A stretch of DNA of 64,000 nucleotides. It comes from Clostridia bacterium. GTDB taxonomy: Bacteria; Bacillota; Clostridia; Oscillospirales; CAG-272. The notes beneath the pieces were generated by a model. It saw only the letters and a list, made by a program, of their open reading frames with translations. It was not told where the DNA came from and ran no database searches. Location: the NCBI GenBank assembly GCA_017452525.1, contig JAFTMG010000089.1, positions 1-64,000 on the forward strand, written 5' to 3'. Of this stretch, positions 6,398-15,327 are shown piece by piece. Position 1 is the first letter of the stretch, and every line of letters starts with the position of its first letter. A program made the position numbers and the translations under genes.

Positions 6398-8638
6398 ATG
6401 CATATGATGAATTTATCTGTCAATCTTTCTGAGGCTCGCTCGTCTCTTCGAGACAAGCCTCTTCTGGCGACTTCGGCAGAACGCCTGCTGATTTTGGATG
6501 AGCTGAAGTCTGCCCACAAAGAGCTTCCGCAGCCCGCGCGGTTTGCTAAGGCTTTGTCGGAGTTTCTGTCCCGCGTTTCCGTACCGCTCATGCCTCACGA
6601 TCTGATCGCGGGGCGGTGTGTGGATCGGGAACTGACCGAGGAGGAAGAGAAGATATTTCAGGCATTTGTTCGCCATCCGGATTATCCCTCCAAAATGCTC
6701 TTTCTCGGCTCGGGACATTGTACCTATTCCTGGGAGTCGGTAGTGGAGCTGGGATTGCCCGGCTTGCGTGCGCGGGCGGAAGAATCGCTTCGCCGGGTAG
6801 ACACCGAGGAGCAACGCGTGTTTTTGTCATCCATGGTTGCGGTATATGACGCGATCCGGGCGTATATGCTTCGCTATGCCGCCACAGCAAGAGAGCAGGG
6901 AATGGAGGAGCTTGCCGTGAGTCTGGAGAAGGGTGCCACAGAGAGCCCAAGAGATTTTCGGACTGCTCTTCAGCTCTTGTGGATCATCGCGCTGATCGAC
7001 TGCGCCTATATTACACCGAACCCGACGCTGACGCTGGGACGGCTGGATCAGATCCTGTATCCGCTGTATGAAGCGGATCTTGCCGCAGGCAGATTGACCC
7101 GTGAGATGGCGGGGGCGCTGATCACCGATTATTATTGCAAGCACAATCTGATCATGGGTCGCGGAGAGCATCAGGTGGGTGATGAAAGCAACAGTACCAC
7201 CTTTTTGCGCATTTGTAATTTCGACGCACCCCAATACCTGCTGTTGGCGGGAACGGACGGGCAGGGGAAGGACGCGGTCAACGATCTGACGCTGCTCTTT
7301 GCTGAATGTGTGGAGCCGTCCTTTAAAAATCCCGTTATCGTGGTGCGCTATTTCAAGGATATGAATACCGCGCACCCGAAGCTTTGGCGTGTGCTGATGG
7401 AAAAAGCGCTTGCAAGCGCCTCCATGATGTTTTATAACGACGACAACAGTCTCGCCACCTACCGCCGCTTGGGGATCCCGGAGGAGGACAGTAGGCAATA
7501 CTGCCATTTTGGCTGCAATTGGCCAACGCTTGGCGCGGACAGCGCGTGGGTACAAGGCGGACCGAAATCGTGGAAATACCACGCGTATACTTCTCTTGAG
7601 GAGGAGAAGCGGGTAAATATCCCGTATATGCGTATGGTGGGAGAACACGGTTTCCCGGGGGATTTTATGGATGTGCTTCGGGAATTTGCCGAGAAGGAAA
7701 GGGCGGGCGAGTCCTTTACGGTGGATGACTTGTACGACAAGTTTTTCGCTCACCTCTCGGATTTTACGGAGCAAAAGCTGGCGCACTGTGCCGAGGAGAT
7801 CTCGGTCCGCAAGCGCCGCCCTTCGGCCCTTATGACCTTTGGCGACTGCTTTATGGACCGCTCTGCCGTTGACGGAAAATGCTTCTCCGCCAATGCCAAA
7901 TACTTTTTTGAATTGCAGGCGTTCGGTATGTTTGGTACTGTGGCGGATTGCTTCATTACGGTGGACCGTTTGGTATTTCGCGAACGGAAGCTGACCGTAT
8001 GCCAACTGTTGGAGGCGGTGGATGCCAACTTTGAAGGAAACGCGCACGTATTGGCGCTTTGCCGCAACGTACCGAAGTACGGCAGCGATGACCCGATCGC
8101 CAACGCACATACCAAGCGGCTGGCGGAGGGCTTCTCCACCATTGTGATCGAAAGGAGCCGCCCTTATATTCAGAAGATGGGGCTGTATCTGACCCCGTGT
8201 CTGCAAAGTGACACGTGGCATTTGAAAAAGGGCGAGGAATACGGCGCGACCCCCAACGGTCGGCTTGCCAATACGCCGTTTTCGCAAAACGCGCGTCCTT
8301 CCAACGGCTCTTGCGTCAACGGGTTGACCGCCATGTTCAATTCCATGCTGAATATCCCCTCAGACGGGATTCTGTCCGGTGCGCTGAATCTGGACGTGTC
8401 CCCCGATCAATTCCGCGGCGAGCAGGGGCAGGCACTGTTCGGCGCATTGCTTGGTACCTATTTCAATCGGGGAGGCATGCACGCGCAGGTCAGCTGTGCC
8501 GACGTAAACGATCTGATCGATGCGCAAAAGCATCCCGAAGCCCATCGGGATCTGCGCGTGCGGGTAACGGGCTACAGCGGCATTTTTGTGGATATCTGCA
8601 AACGGTTGCAGGACGATATCATAGACCGATTTCAATGA
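6398..8638 (+). CDS. Glycyl radical enzyme (pyruvate formate-lyase-like), atypical active site
   Basis: This 746-residue protein has the size and architecture of a glycyl radical enzyme. The C terminus carries the radical site RVTGYSGIF with the glycine at residue 725; the classical form is RVxGYxA. The presumed thiyl-radical cysteine lies in YCHFGCNWPTLG, with cysteines at residues 369 and 373. Glycyl radical eliminases and decarboxylases carry GCxE, and pyruvate formate-lyase carries CC; neither is present here, so the glutamate base is missing. The enzyme would need the activase encoded at 9585. Dehydration, C-C cleavage or decarboxylation of a sugar-derived metabolite are all possible. 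Start: ATG 6398 follows ACGGAGA; ATGs at 6404 and 6407 are alternatives. It is followed without a gap by an aldo/keto reductase. Confidence 0.85.
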   Translation: MHMMNLSVNLSEARSSLRDKPLLATSAERLLILDELKSAHKELPQPARFAKALSEFLSRVSVPLMPHDLIAGRCVDRELTEEEEKIFQAFVRHPDYPSKMLFLGSGHCTYSWESVVELGLPGLRARAEESLRRVDTEEQRVFLSSMVAVYDAIRAYMLRYAATAREQGMEELAVSLEKGATESPRDFRTALQLLWIIALIDCAYITPNPTLTLGRLDQILYPLYEADLAAGRLTREMAGALITDYYCKHNLIMGRGEHQVGDESNSTTFLRICNFDAPQYLLLAGTDGQGKDAVNDLTLLFAECVEPSFKNPVIVVRYFKDMNTAHPKLWRVLMEKALASASMMFYNDDNSLATYRRLGIPEEDSRQYCHFGCNWPTLGADSAWVQGGPKSWKYHAYTSLEEEKRVNIPYMRMVGEHGFPGDFMDVLREFAEKERAGESFTVDDLYDKFFAHLSDFTEQKLAHCAEEISVRKRRPSALMTFGDCFMDRSAVDGKCFSANAKYFFELQAFGMFGTVADCFITVDRLVFRERKLTVCQLLEAVDANFEGNAHVLALCRNVPKYGSDDPIANAHTKRLAEGFSTIVIERSRPYIQKMGLYLTPCLQSDTWHLKKGEEYGATPNGRLANTPFSQNARPSNGSCVNGLTAMFNSMLNIPSDGILSGALNLDVSPDQFRGEQGQALFGALLGTYFNRGGMHAQVSCADVNDLIDAQKHPEAHRDLRVRVTGYSGIFVDICKRLQDDIIDRFQ

Positions 8639-8652
8639 AAAGGAGAATGACG

Positions 8653-9588
8653 ATGAATCACATTACTTTGTCCAACGGACTCCGGATCGCCCCCGTGGCG
8701 CTGGGTGCCATGAATTTTGGTACAACGACCTCCAAGGAGCAGGCGTATGCCGTTCTGGATGCGTATATCGATATGGGAGGTAACTTTATCGATACCTCCA
8801 ATAACTATGCTCACTGGGCAGGCACCGGTGATGAGAGCGAAACGGTGCTGGGCGAATGGCTGCGCGACCGCGGCTGCCGCGACCGTGTGGTGATCGCTAC
8901 CAAAGTCGGCTTTGACCGCCACGGCGAGGGCGCGGGGCTGAAAAAAGCGCAGATCGAATATTGGGTGGACGAGAGCCTGCGGAAGCTGGGAACCGATTAT
9001 ATCGATCTTTACTACGCCCACACCGATGAACCCACCACGCCGCTGGAGGAGACCATGGAGACCTTTGGCATGCTGGTGAAGAAGGGGAAGGTGCGTGTGC
9101 TTGGAGGAAGCAACTACGACACATGGCGTTTTTCCGAGGCAAATGCTTTGGCAAAGGCGAACGGCTGGACCCCTTATACTGTAATGCAGCAAAGATTTAC
9201 CTATCTGCATCCCCGCGCGGATATGGCACCCAAATATATTTTCAACGAATCTGTGAATCGGGAGCGACTGCGTTATTTGTGCGATAAGGACATTCCTCTC
9301 GTATCCTATTCCTGTCTCGCCAAGGGTGGCTATGAGGATACCTCTCGTATCCCCTCCGATTATATAGTCGGCGAGCGATTGGAGACTATCCGCAACATGG
9401 CGCAGGAAAAAGGTGTGAGCACCAGCGCGCTGGTTGTGGCTTGGATGGTTAATCTGTACCGTTGCGAGGGTTTCCCCCGTGTGATCCCGCTGTTTGCTTC
9501 CTCACGCGTCTCTCATTTTACGGACAATCTGAAGGGCGTGTCTTTGGCGCTTTCCGATGAAGAGATGGCAATTTTGAACCGCGCATGA
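8653..9588 (+). CDS. Aldo/keto reductase
   Basis: A 311-residue (beta/alpha)8-barrel oxidoreductase. The catalytic tetrad of the family is visible in order: the Asp and Tyr in GGNFIDTSNNYAHW, the Lys in VIATKVGF, and the His in DLYYAHTDEP. The cofactor-binding C-terminal part reads VIPLFASSRVSHFTDN. It reduces an aldehyde or ketone with NAD(P)H, or works in reverse. The start is ATG 8653, placed six bases after AGGAGA (8641-8646); earlier in-frame ATGs at 8635 and 8647 overlap or touch that site. Its stop overlaps the start of the activase gene (ATGA). Lying between a glycyl radical enzyme and its activase, it most likely handles the carbonyl product of the radical reaction or prepares its substrate. 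Confidence 0.88.
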   Translation: MNHITLSNGLRIAPVALGAMNFGTTTSKEQAYAVLDAYIDMGGNFIDTSNNYAHWAGTGDESETVLGEWLRDRGCRDRVVIATKVGFDRHGEGAGLKKAQIEYWVDESLRKLGTDYIDLYYAHTDEPTTPLEETMETFGMLVKKGKVRVLGGSNYDTWRFSEANALAKANGWTPYTVMQQRFTYLHPRADMAPKYIFNESVNRERLRYLCDKDIPLVSYSCLAKGGYEDTSRIPSDYIVGERLETIRNMAQEKGVSTSALVVAWMVNLYRCEGFPRVIPLFASSRVSHFTDNLKGVSLALSDEEMAILNRA

Positions 9589-10346
9589 CAGAACGCTATC
9601 CGCTGATTTTTGATGTTAAGCGCACCTCTACGGTCGATGGCCCCGGGGTGCGCACCGCGGTTTTTCTGAAGGGTTGCAACCTGGATTGCTTTTGGTGCCA
9701 TAATCCGGAGGGGAAGCGTGCGGAGATGGAATACGCATGGTTTGCCGAAAAGTGCCTTTCCTGTGGCGCGTGCCGCCGCGAAGGACTCAGCCCCGAGTTA
9801 TGTGTGGACCTCTGTCCCGCGCAGGCGCGCAAACGCTATGGGGCGCGGTACACACCGGATGAGCTGATGGCGGTCCTTGCGGCGGATCGGGATTTTTATC
9901 TTGCCACCGGAGGCGGTGTCACCTTCTCGGGCGGTGAGTGTATGCTGTATCCCGCATATCTGGCGGAGGTGGCGTCCCGATGCCAAGCGCAAGGGATCTC
10001 CGTTGCCATAGATACGGCGGGGAACGTTCCGTATTCCCATTTTGAACAGGTGCTTCCGTATACCGATCTGTTTTTGTATGATATCAAGTGTCTGGATCCC
10101 GCGCTTCATCGGCGCGGGACCGGATGCGGCAACGAATTGATCCTGGCAAATCTGGATCGCCTGATGCAGACGGGTAAGCAGATCCTGATCCGTGTTCCGC
10201 AGATCCCCGACTTCAATGAGGGTGAAGAGGTAACACGCATCTGCGCCTACTGTGCTGACCGTGGGCTTGCCTGTGAGGTGTTGCCTTATCATCGCTTTGG
10301 CGAGGATAAAAAGCAGGCACTGGGCAGAGAGATGCTACATGAATGA
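9585..10346 (+). CDS. Glycyl radical enzyme activating enzyme (radical SAM)
   Basis: The 253-residue protein begins with the signature of glycyl radical enzyme activases, RTSTVDGPGVRTAVFLKGC, followed by the radical SAM cluster motif C31-x3-C35-x2-C38 (CNLDCFWCHNPEG). An inserted cysteine-rich stretch, CLSCGAC and later CVDLCP, should hold one extra [4Fe-4S] cluster, fewer than the two found in many eliminase activases. GGGVTFSGGECMLYP matches the SAM-binding GGE motif. It cleaves S-adenosylmethionine to abstract hydrogen from Gly725 of the enzyme at 6398. Its ATG overlaps the stop of the aldo/keto reductase by four bases, so translation is coupled. Confidence 0.92.
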   Translation: MTERYPLIFDVKRTSTVDGPGVRTAVFLKGCNLDCFWCHNPEGKRAEMEYAWFAEKCLSCGACRREGLSPELCVDLCPAQARKRYGARYTPDELMAVLAADRDFYLATGGGVTFSGGECMLYPAYLAEVASRCQAQGISVAIDTAGNVPYSHFEQVLPYTDLFLYDIKCLDPALHRRGTGCGNELILANLDRLMQTGKQILIRVPQIPDFNEGEEVTRICAYCADRGLACEVLPYHRFGEDKKQALGREMLHE

Positions 10347-10389
10347 GTCGGTTTAAAACTTTTTCAGATGTCACTTGTATGAGGATTTT

Positions 10390-11721
10390 ATGAATATTCA
10401 ATTGTCTGACCACTTTACCTACAAAAAACTGATCCGATTTACCGTGCCGTCGGTGGCAATGATGGTTTTCTCCTCCATCTACGGCGTGGTTGACGGCTTT
10501 TTCGTGTCTCGCTTCGTAGGTAAAACGCCCTTTGCGGCGGTTAATTTTATTATGCCTTTTCTGATGATCCTCGGTGCCGTTGGCTTCATGATCGGAACGG
10601 GCGGCAGCGCGCTGATCGCAAAAACGTTGGGAGAGGGTGAGCGGGAGTACGCAAAAAAACTGTTTTCTTTCTTTATTTATGTTACTGCCGCAAGCGGTAT
10701 TGTGATCTCCGCTCTGGGAATCCTGCTTATCCGTCCCATCGCCGTTTGGTTGGGGGCGGAAGGGGAGATGCTGGGATATTGCGTGGTATACGGTCGTATC
10801 ATATTGGCGGCGCTTCCGTTCTTTATGCTGCAAATGGTGTTTCAGAGCTTTTTCGTAACCGCGGAAAAGCCTCAGCTTGGTTTTTGGATGACCGTTGCGG
10901 CAGGTGTTACCAATATGGTGCTGGACGCTTTGTTTATGGCGCTTTTTCAATGGGGCGTTGTAGGCGCCGCATTGGCAACGGCAATCAGCCAAACGGTTGG
11001 CGGTGTGGCTCCGATCTTGTATTTCAGCCGACCGAACAGCAGTCTGCTTGGTATCGGCAGAACGCGCTATTACGGCAGGGCATTGCTTCGTGCCTGTACC
11101 AATGGCTCTTCGGAGCTGATGTCCAATATCTCCATGTCGGTGGTTGGCATGCTCTATAATGCCCAATTGATGAAATTCGCGGGAGAGGACGGTGTAGCGG
11201 CATACGGCGTGCTGATGTACGTCAACTTCATTTTCATATCCATGTTTATCGGCTATGCGGTAGGGAGCGCACCCGTGGTGGGATACCATTACGGAGCGCA
11301 GAACCATAGTGAGATGCGATCACTTTTGCGAAAGAGTATGGTGATCATATCCATCGTATCTGTGACCATGCTGGGGCTAGGCTTGGCGCTGGCATATCCG
11401 CTGGCGGACCTGTACGTCGGCTATGATGCCGATCTGATGGCAATGACTCTGCGTGGCTTCTATTTCTGCTCCTTCTCCTTCCTGTTCTCGGGCTTTGCTA
11501 TTTACGGCTCGTCCTTTTTTACCGCGTTGAATAACGGTCCCATTTCGGCATTGATCTCCTTCCTCCGCACGTTGGTGTTTCAGGCCGCCGCAGTGCTGAT
11601 CTTACCGCTGATTTGGGGGATCGACGGTATCTGGATGTCTGTCGTGATCGCAGAGCTGATGGCGGCGGTGATCTCGGTACTGTTTATGATTGCCTTGCGA
11701 AAAAAATATCAATATGGATGA
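10390..11721 (+). CDS. MATE-family efflux transporter
   Basis: A 443-residue membrane protein with about twelve helices in two related halves. The N terminus LIRFTVPSVAMMVFSSIYGVVDG and the GTGGSALIAKTLGEG loop are typical of MATE (multi-antimicrobial and toxin extrusion) transporters, which export cationic compounds or metabolites by sodium or proton antiport. The start is ATG 10390 with GAGG five bases upstream. It follows the activase gene by 43 bases, and a strong terminator closes the transcript right at its stop codon, so it is probably the last gene of the GH28/glycyl radical operon. Its link to the pathway may be only positional. Confidence 0.88.
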   Translation: MNIQLSDHFTYKKLIRFTVPSVAMMVFSSIYGVVDGFFVSRFVGKTPFAAVNFIMPFLMILGAVGFMIGTGGSALIAKTLGEGEREYAKKLFSFFIYVTAASGIVISALGILLIRPIAVWLGAEGEMLGYCVVYGRIILAALPFFMLQMVFQSFFVTAEKPQLGFWMTVAAGVTNMVLDALFMALFQWGVVGAALATAISQTVGGVAPILYFSRPNSSLLGIGRTRYYGRALLRACTNGSSELMSNISMSVVGMLYNAQLMKFAGEDGVAAYGVLMYVNFIFISMFIGYAVGSAPVVGYHYGAQNHSEMRSLLRKSMVIISIVSVTMLGLGLALAYPLADLYVGYDADLMAMTLRGFYFCSFSFLFSGFAIYGSSFFTALNNGPISALISFLRTLVFQAAAVLILPLIWGIDGIWMSVVIAELMAAVISVLFMIALRKKYQYG

Positions 11722-11748
11722 AAAAGGAGTCCTCGCGGACTCCTTTTT
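11721..11748 (+). terminator. Intrinsic terminator of the glycyl radical locus
   Basis: Twelve-base arms (AAAAAGGAGTCC and complement) around a four-base loop, with a run of five Ts closing the stem. It overlaps the last base of the MATE stop codon. Confidence 0.9.
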
Positions 11749-11805
11749 GAAAAAATTCAAAAAAAAACACCTAACCAAACCGTCGGCAAATTGACTTAAT
11801 ATATG

Positions 11806-11817
11806 ACGGTGGCCACC
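11806..11817. promoter_or_regulatory. Perfect palindrome CGGTGGCCACCG upstream of the sigma-factor gene
   Basis: A 12-base perfect palindrome ends 26 bases before the start codon at 11844, just downstream of TTGACTTAATAT. It may be an operator or the base of a leader hairpin. No standard sigma-A promoter was found for this operon. Confidence 0.4.
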
Positions 11818-11843
11818 GAATGAAGAAGAGAGGAGGAAAGAAG

Positions 11844-13439
11844 ATGAGAGATGAGCTTGACCGATTGATCGAGCAGGAGCTTGACAGACTGTACCGATTT
11901 GTTTACCGCCGCGTGGGCGATCCGTATCGGGCAGAGGATATCACGCAGGAGATCGTATTGCAGGCATACCGATCCTATCCGCGTTTACGGGATGGAGACC
12001 GACTGATGCCGTGGCTGTGGAGCATTGCCAATCATATGGTCGCGCGGTCATACCGTGCCGTGCCCGAGATCTCGACCGACGAGATCACCATTGTGGATCT
12101 GGCGGGCGCGAGCTATGAAACGCCGGCAACGGAATATTTGCGGCGGCAGGATATCTTGCGCGTCCGGCGTGCGCTGTCGTATCTGGCGAAAACGTATCGG
12201 GACGTCTGTGTGCTATACTATCTGGAAAACAAGGATTACCGCACCATTGCGAGCGAATTGAACATCCCGCTTTCCTCTGTGAAATGGCGCTTGAATCAAT
12301 CCAAAAGTCAATTGCGAGAGGAGCTTGAAAAAATGGAATATATGGAACACGGTTACCGCCGGGCAAAGCCGCTGCTGCTCAATATGGGCGGCTGGTATGG
12401 AAAGCCGGATCCGGCAAAAGGCGCGTATGACAACGCCGATAAGGTGTTGCAAAACAGTCTGCTGGCACAGAATATCTGTCAGGTGGCGTACAGGGAGGCG
12501 AAAACCGTCTCCGAGATCGCGTCGGAGCTGGGTGTTGCCGCCGATTACGTTGAAGCGGAGCTGGAGCGGATCTTGCCGACGCAGGCGATGCGCCGCGTGG
12601 GAAATCGGTATCAGACCATGTTTCCCATCTGGGACGTGGCGGTCAATCGGGAAGTCTTTGTAGGGAATATATCCTTTGCCGAGCAGGTATGCGGGGAAGT
12701 GATCGATCTGTTACTTTCTTGTGCCGACCGAATCGCCCGCACGGGTTTTTACGGTTGCGAATGGGGCATGGATCGCTTGATCCTGTTTTTGGTGGGATAT
12801 ATGTGCATAAACGTGGAGCACAATACCTTCGAAACGGAAAACCTGCCCTTCCGCGGAACAGATAAGGCTTGGTATTTGCTGGGAACCACCGACAAGAGCT
12901 TTGGAGACAGAGGCTGTGTCGGTATCAATTCGGCAGGCAGTATGTTTGGCTTGCGTGAATACAGCTTTGTCGCTGAGGATCTGGAGGATCAGCGAAGCAT
13001 GAACTCCGCTTATCAAAGATGCTTTTATGACGTCTGCCTGGGCAAAACGCCCGCCAAGGAGGAGCCGCTTGCCGCTTTGCTGGAGAGTGGCAAGATCGTC
13101 CGCATGGGAGATGTGTACCGCCCCAATGTCCCCGTCCTGAATACGGAGGGAGGCGACGAGGAGCGCTTGAATCAAGCGATCGCACCTGCATTGGAGAAAC
13201 TGAACGCCATGCAGAAAAAGCTTTACATTCGGTCCATGGAGACGGTGAGCAAGCATATTCCCGCGCATATTGCCGATCAGCGTGAGTTTTTTGGCGGCTA
13301 TTGTTGCCACAGTGTGCCCGAATTGGTTCTTTACCGTGAGCTGCGGGCTCGCAATATTCCTCTGACCGATCTGATGGGTGTCTGGTTTACCATAAAGGAT
13401 ACCCCGAGCAATTTCGATCATCAGCGCGGGAAACTGTAA
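11844..13439 (+). CDS. ECF-like sigma factor with a long C-terminal extension
   Basis: The first 165 or so residues of this 531-residue protein are an ECF-type sigma-70 factor: region 2 contains LYRFVYRRVGDPYRAEDITQE and region 4 contains YRDVCVLYYLENKDYRTIASEL followed by a helix-turn-helix. Usual ECF factors stop there at 160-200 residues. Here about 350 more residues follow. They begin with another likely helix-turn-helix (AKTVSEIASELGVAADYVEAEL) and continue with a soluble segment (GFYGCEWGMDRLILF, YCCHSVPELVLYREL) that I do not recognise and that may sense a ligand. There are no membrane segments, so no classical anti-sigma partner is expected. AGGAGG precedes ATG 11844; the ATG at 11820 lies before that site. 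Two ABC exporter genes follow and are the probable targets. Confidence 0.8.
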   Translation: MRDELDRLIEQELDRLYRFVYRRVGDPYRAEDITQEIVLQAYRSYPRLRDGDRLMPWLWSIANHMVARSYRAVPEISTDEITIVDLAGASYETPATEYLRRQDILRVRRALSYLAKTYRDVCVLYYLENKDYRTIASELNIPLSSVKWRLNQSKSQLREELEKMEYMEHGYRRAKPLLLNMGGWYGKPDPAKGAYDNADKVLQNSLLAQNICQVAYREAKTVSEIASELGVAADYVEAELERILPTQAMRRVGNRYQTMFPIWDVAVNREVFVGNISFAEQVCGEVIDLLLSCADRIARTGFYGCEWGMDRLILFLVGYMCINVEHNTFETENLPFRGTDKAWYLLGTTDKSFGDRGCVGINSAGSMFGLREYSFVAEDLEDQRSMNSAYQRCFYDVCLGKTPAKEEPLAALLESGKIVRMGDVYRPNVPVLNTEGGDEERLNQAIAPALEKLNAMQKKLYIRSMETVSKHIPAHIADQREFFGGYCCHSVPELVLYRELRARNIPLTDLMGVWFTIKDTPSNFDHQRGKL

Positions 13440-13476
13440 ATACAGCGAGATCCTGTGTCGAAAGGAGAAATTGCTT

Positions 13477-15327
13477 ATGGCAGACCATGAGAAAAAGGAA
13501 CCGAGGCGCAAGCCAAAATACGGATTGCTATCTTGTGTTGCTTACGTATATCGCATTCTTTGGAAATACGAGCGAAGATTGGCATTTGTGGGGATCTTTA
13601 CCGTGCCGATCTCTCTGTGCCTTTCTGCATTGGCACTCTATCTTCCTTCTGAGATCATTTCCGCATTGGAAACCTCGGATCGATTTTCCTATGTCGCCCT
13701 GGTTATTGCGGGGTTGTTATTGGCGAAACTCTTGCTTGATACCTTTCACTGTATCATCCACACGAAAATCAGTTATTCAGAGCACTATGTTCTTTCCCGA
13801 CTCAGAGATATCCGAAGAACCAGAAAATACGACCGTGATTGGTATCTTCGTTATGATCCGGAAGTGGATAAAATGGATGACCGTGCGCTGGAGGCGCTCC
13901 AGAATTCACGCTCGTCAGGCGTTCATTTTCCGATGGAATTTTCGGGAATGCTTACGCAGATACTGAAGTTTTTCCTGTTTGGATCGGTAATCTCTCTACT
14001 GCATCCTGTGATCATTCTTTTGTTAGCCCTTGGAACAGCGATCAATGCCTGGATGAGCCGTTGGCAGAGAAATAAGGCGAGAGAACGTTTGGACATCCGT
14101 AATGCGCTCAACAAGAAAACGAGCTACTGTACGTTCAAAATGGCAAAGGATTTCAAATATGCGAAGGAGATCCGTATTTATCATATGGCGGATTCTATCA
14201 AAAAGCGGTTGAATGATCTCTTTGCTTTCAGTGAGCAGGAAAACCGAAAATTGGAGCATGCCGGTATTCTCACTTCTGTGATCAGCTTTCTTGTTGTATT
14301 ACTTCGAGATGGCGTGGCATATGCATTTTTGATTGAGAAAGCTGCGCGTGGAGAGGTGGATGCTTCTTCCTTTGTATTGTATTTTTCAGCGATCAGCGCT
14401 ATGTCCGGCTTGATGAGCGGGATCTTGGGAACGGTCAACCGTGTGTTGGATGGAGCGTTTCAAATTTCCGATTGCAGGGAAGAACTGGAGATCCCCGACC
14501 GCCTCAATCGCGGACAAGGTATTCCAATTCCGAAAAAGCCCTTTTCCATTGAGTTTAAGAACGTGTCTTATCAATATCCTCTGGGGGAGCGGAAGGTGAT
14601 TGACAATGTGTCCTTCCGCATTGAGGCAGGGGAAAGGATCGCACTTGTAGGTCTCAACGGTGCAGGGAAGACAACACTTACGATGCTGATGTGCGGGCTT
14701 CTTTTGCCGGATGAGGGGGAGGTGCTCCTCGACGGACATTCTTTGATGGAATATAATCGGGATGAGATGTACTCTTTGTTTGGTGTGGTGCCGCAAGCGT
14801 ACAACCTTTTACCGCTGTCTATTGCCCAAAATATTACCGCAGCGGCGAGTGACGGTGACATTGATGATGAGAAGCTGGATCACTGTCTCAAGCTTTCAGG
14901 ATTTGGAGCGAAGGTAGAAACGCTTGAGCGAGGGATTCACACGCCCCTGAACCGCAGAATGAATCCTGATGGAATTGAGCTTTCCGGCGGAGAGGCACAA
15001 AAGCTGCTGCTGGCAAGATTACTTTACAGAAATCCGCTTTGTATTATTTTGGACGAGCCCACGGCAGCACTTGATCCGATTGCGGAAGATCACATCTATC
15101 GCAAATATAACGAGGTCTCCTCCGGGGCAACTTCGGTATTTATTTCGCATCGTTTGGCATCGACGCGTTTTTGTGATCGGATCTTTTTACTTGATGGTGC
15201 GGCTCTGACCGAAAGAGGCACACACGAGGAGCTGATGCGGTTGAACGGAAAATACAGAGAGCTGTTTGATGTTCAGGCAAAATACTACCGTGAGAATGTT
15301 GACGGGACCGATGGGGAGGTGAGGTAA
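13477..15327 (+). CDS. ABC transporter half, fused permease and ATPase (first of pair)
   Basis: A 616-residue half-transporter with an N-terminal six-helix permease domain (roughly residues 25-320) and a C-terminal ATPase. Walker A is GLNGAGKTT at about 391-399, the signature is LSGGEAQK, Walker B is IILDEPTAALDP, and the switch histidine is in SVFISHRLAS. Such proteins export peptides, lipids or drugs, usually as dimers. With AAGGAG upstream, ATG 13477 is the better start over TTG 13471. It follows the extended sigma factor by 37 bases, and its stop overlaps the next ABC gene by one base. The pair therefore probably forms a heterodimeric exporter. Confidence 0.92.
   Translation: MADHEKKEPRRKPKYGLLSCVAYVYRILWKYERRLAFVGIFTVPISLCLSALALYLPSEIISALETSDRFSYVALVIAGLLLAKLLLDTFHCIIHTKISYSEHYVLSRLRDIRRTRKYDRDWYLRYDPEVDKMDDRALEALQNSRSSGVHFPMEFSGMLTQILKFFLFGSVISLLHPVIILLLALGTAINAWMSRWQRNKARERLDIRNALNKKTSYCTFKMAKDFKYAKEIRIYHMADSIKKRLNDLFAFSEQENRKLEHAGILTSVISFLVVLLRDGVAYAFLIEKAARGEVDASSFVLYFSAISAMSGLMSGILGTVNRVLDGAFQISDCREELEIPDRLNRGQGIPIPKKPFSIEFKNVSYQYPLGERKVIDNVSFRIEAGERIALVGLNGAGKTTLTMLMCGLLLPDEGEVLLDGHSLMEYNRDEMYSLFGVVPQAYNLLPLSIAQNITAAASDGDIDDEKLDHCLKLSGFGAKVETLERGIHTPLNRRMNPDGIELSGGEAQKLLLARLLYRNPLCIILDEPTAALDPIAEDHIYRKYNEVSSGATSVFISHRLASTRFCDRIFLLDGAALTERGTHEELMRLNGKYRELFDVQAKYYRENVDGTDGEVR

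Noticed and set aside
6827-8287. A 486-codon minus-strand frame opposite the glycyl radical enzyme gene
   Set aside because: The translation is rich in Arg, His and Gln with no motif, as expected from the antisense of a GC-rich coding region; the plus-strand gene has clear active-site motifs.
8215-8652. A long N-terminal extension of the aldo/keto reductase reaching back into the glycyl radical enzyme gene
   Set aside because: The extra 146 residues overlap a well-supported gene and have low-complexity composition; AGGAGA at 8641-8646 marks the true start at 8653.
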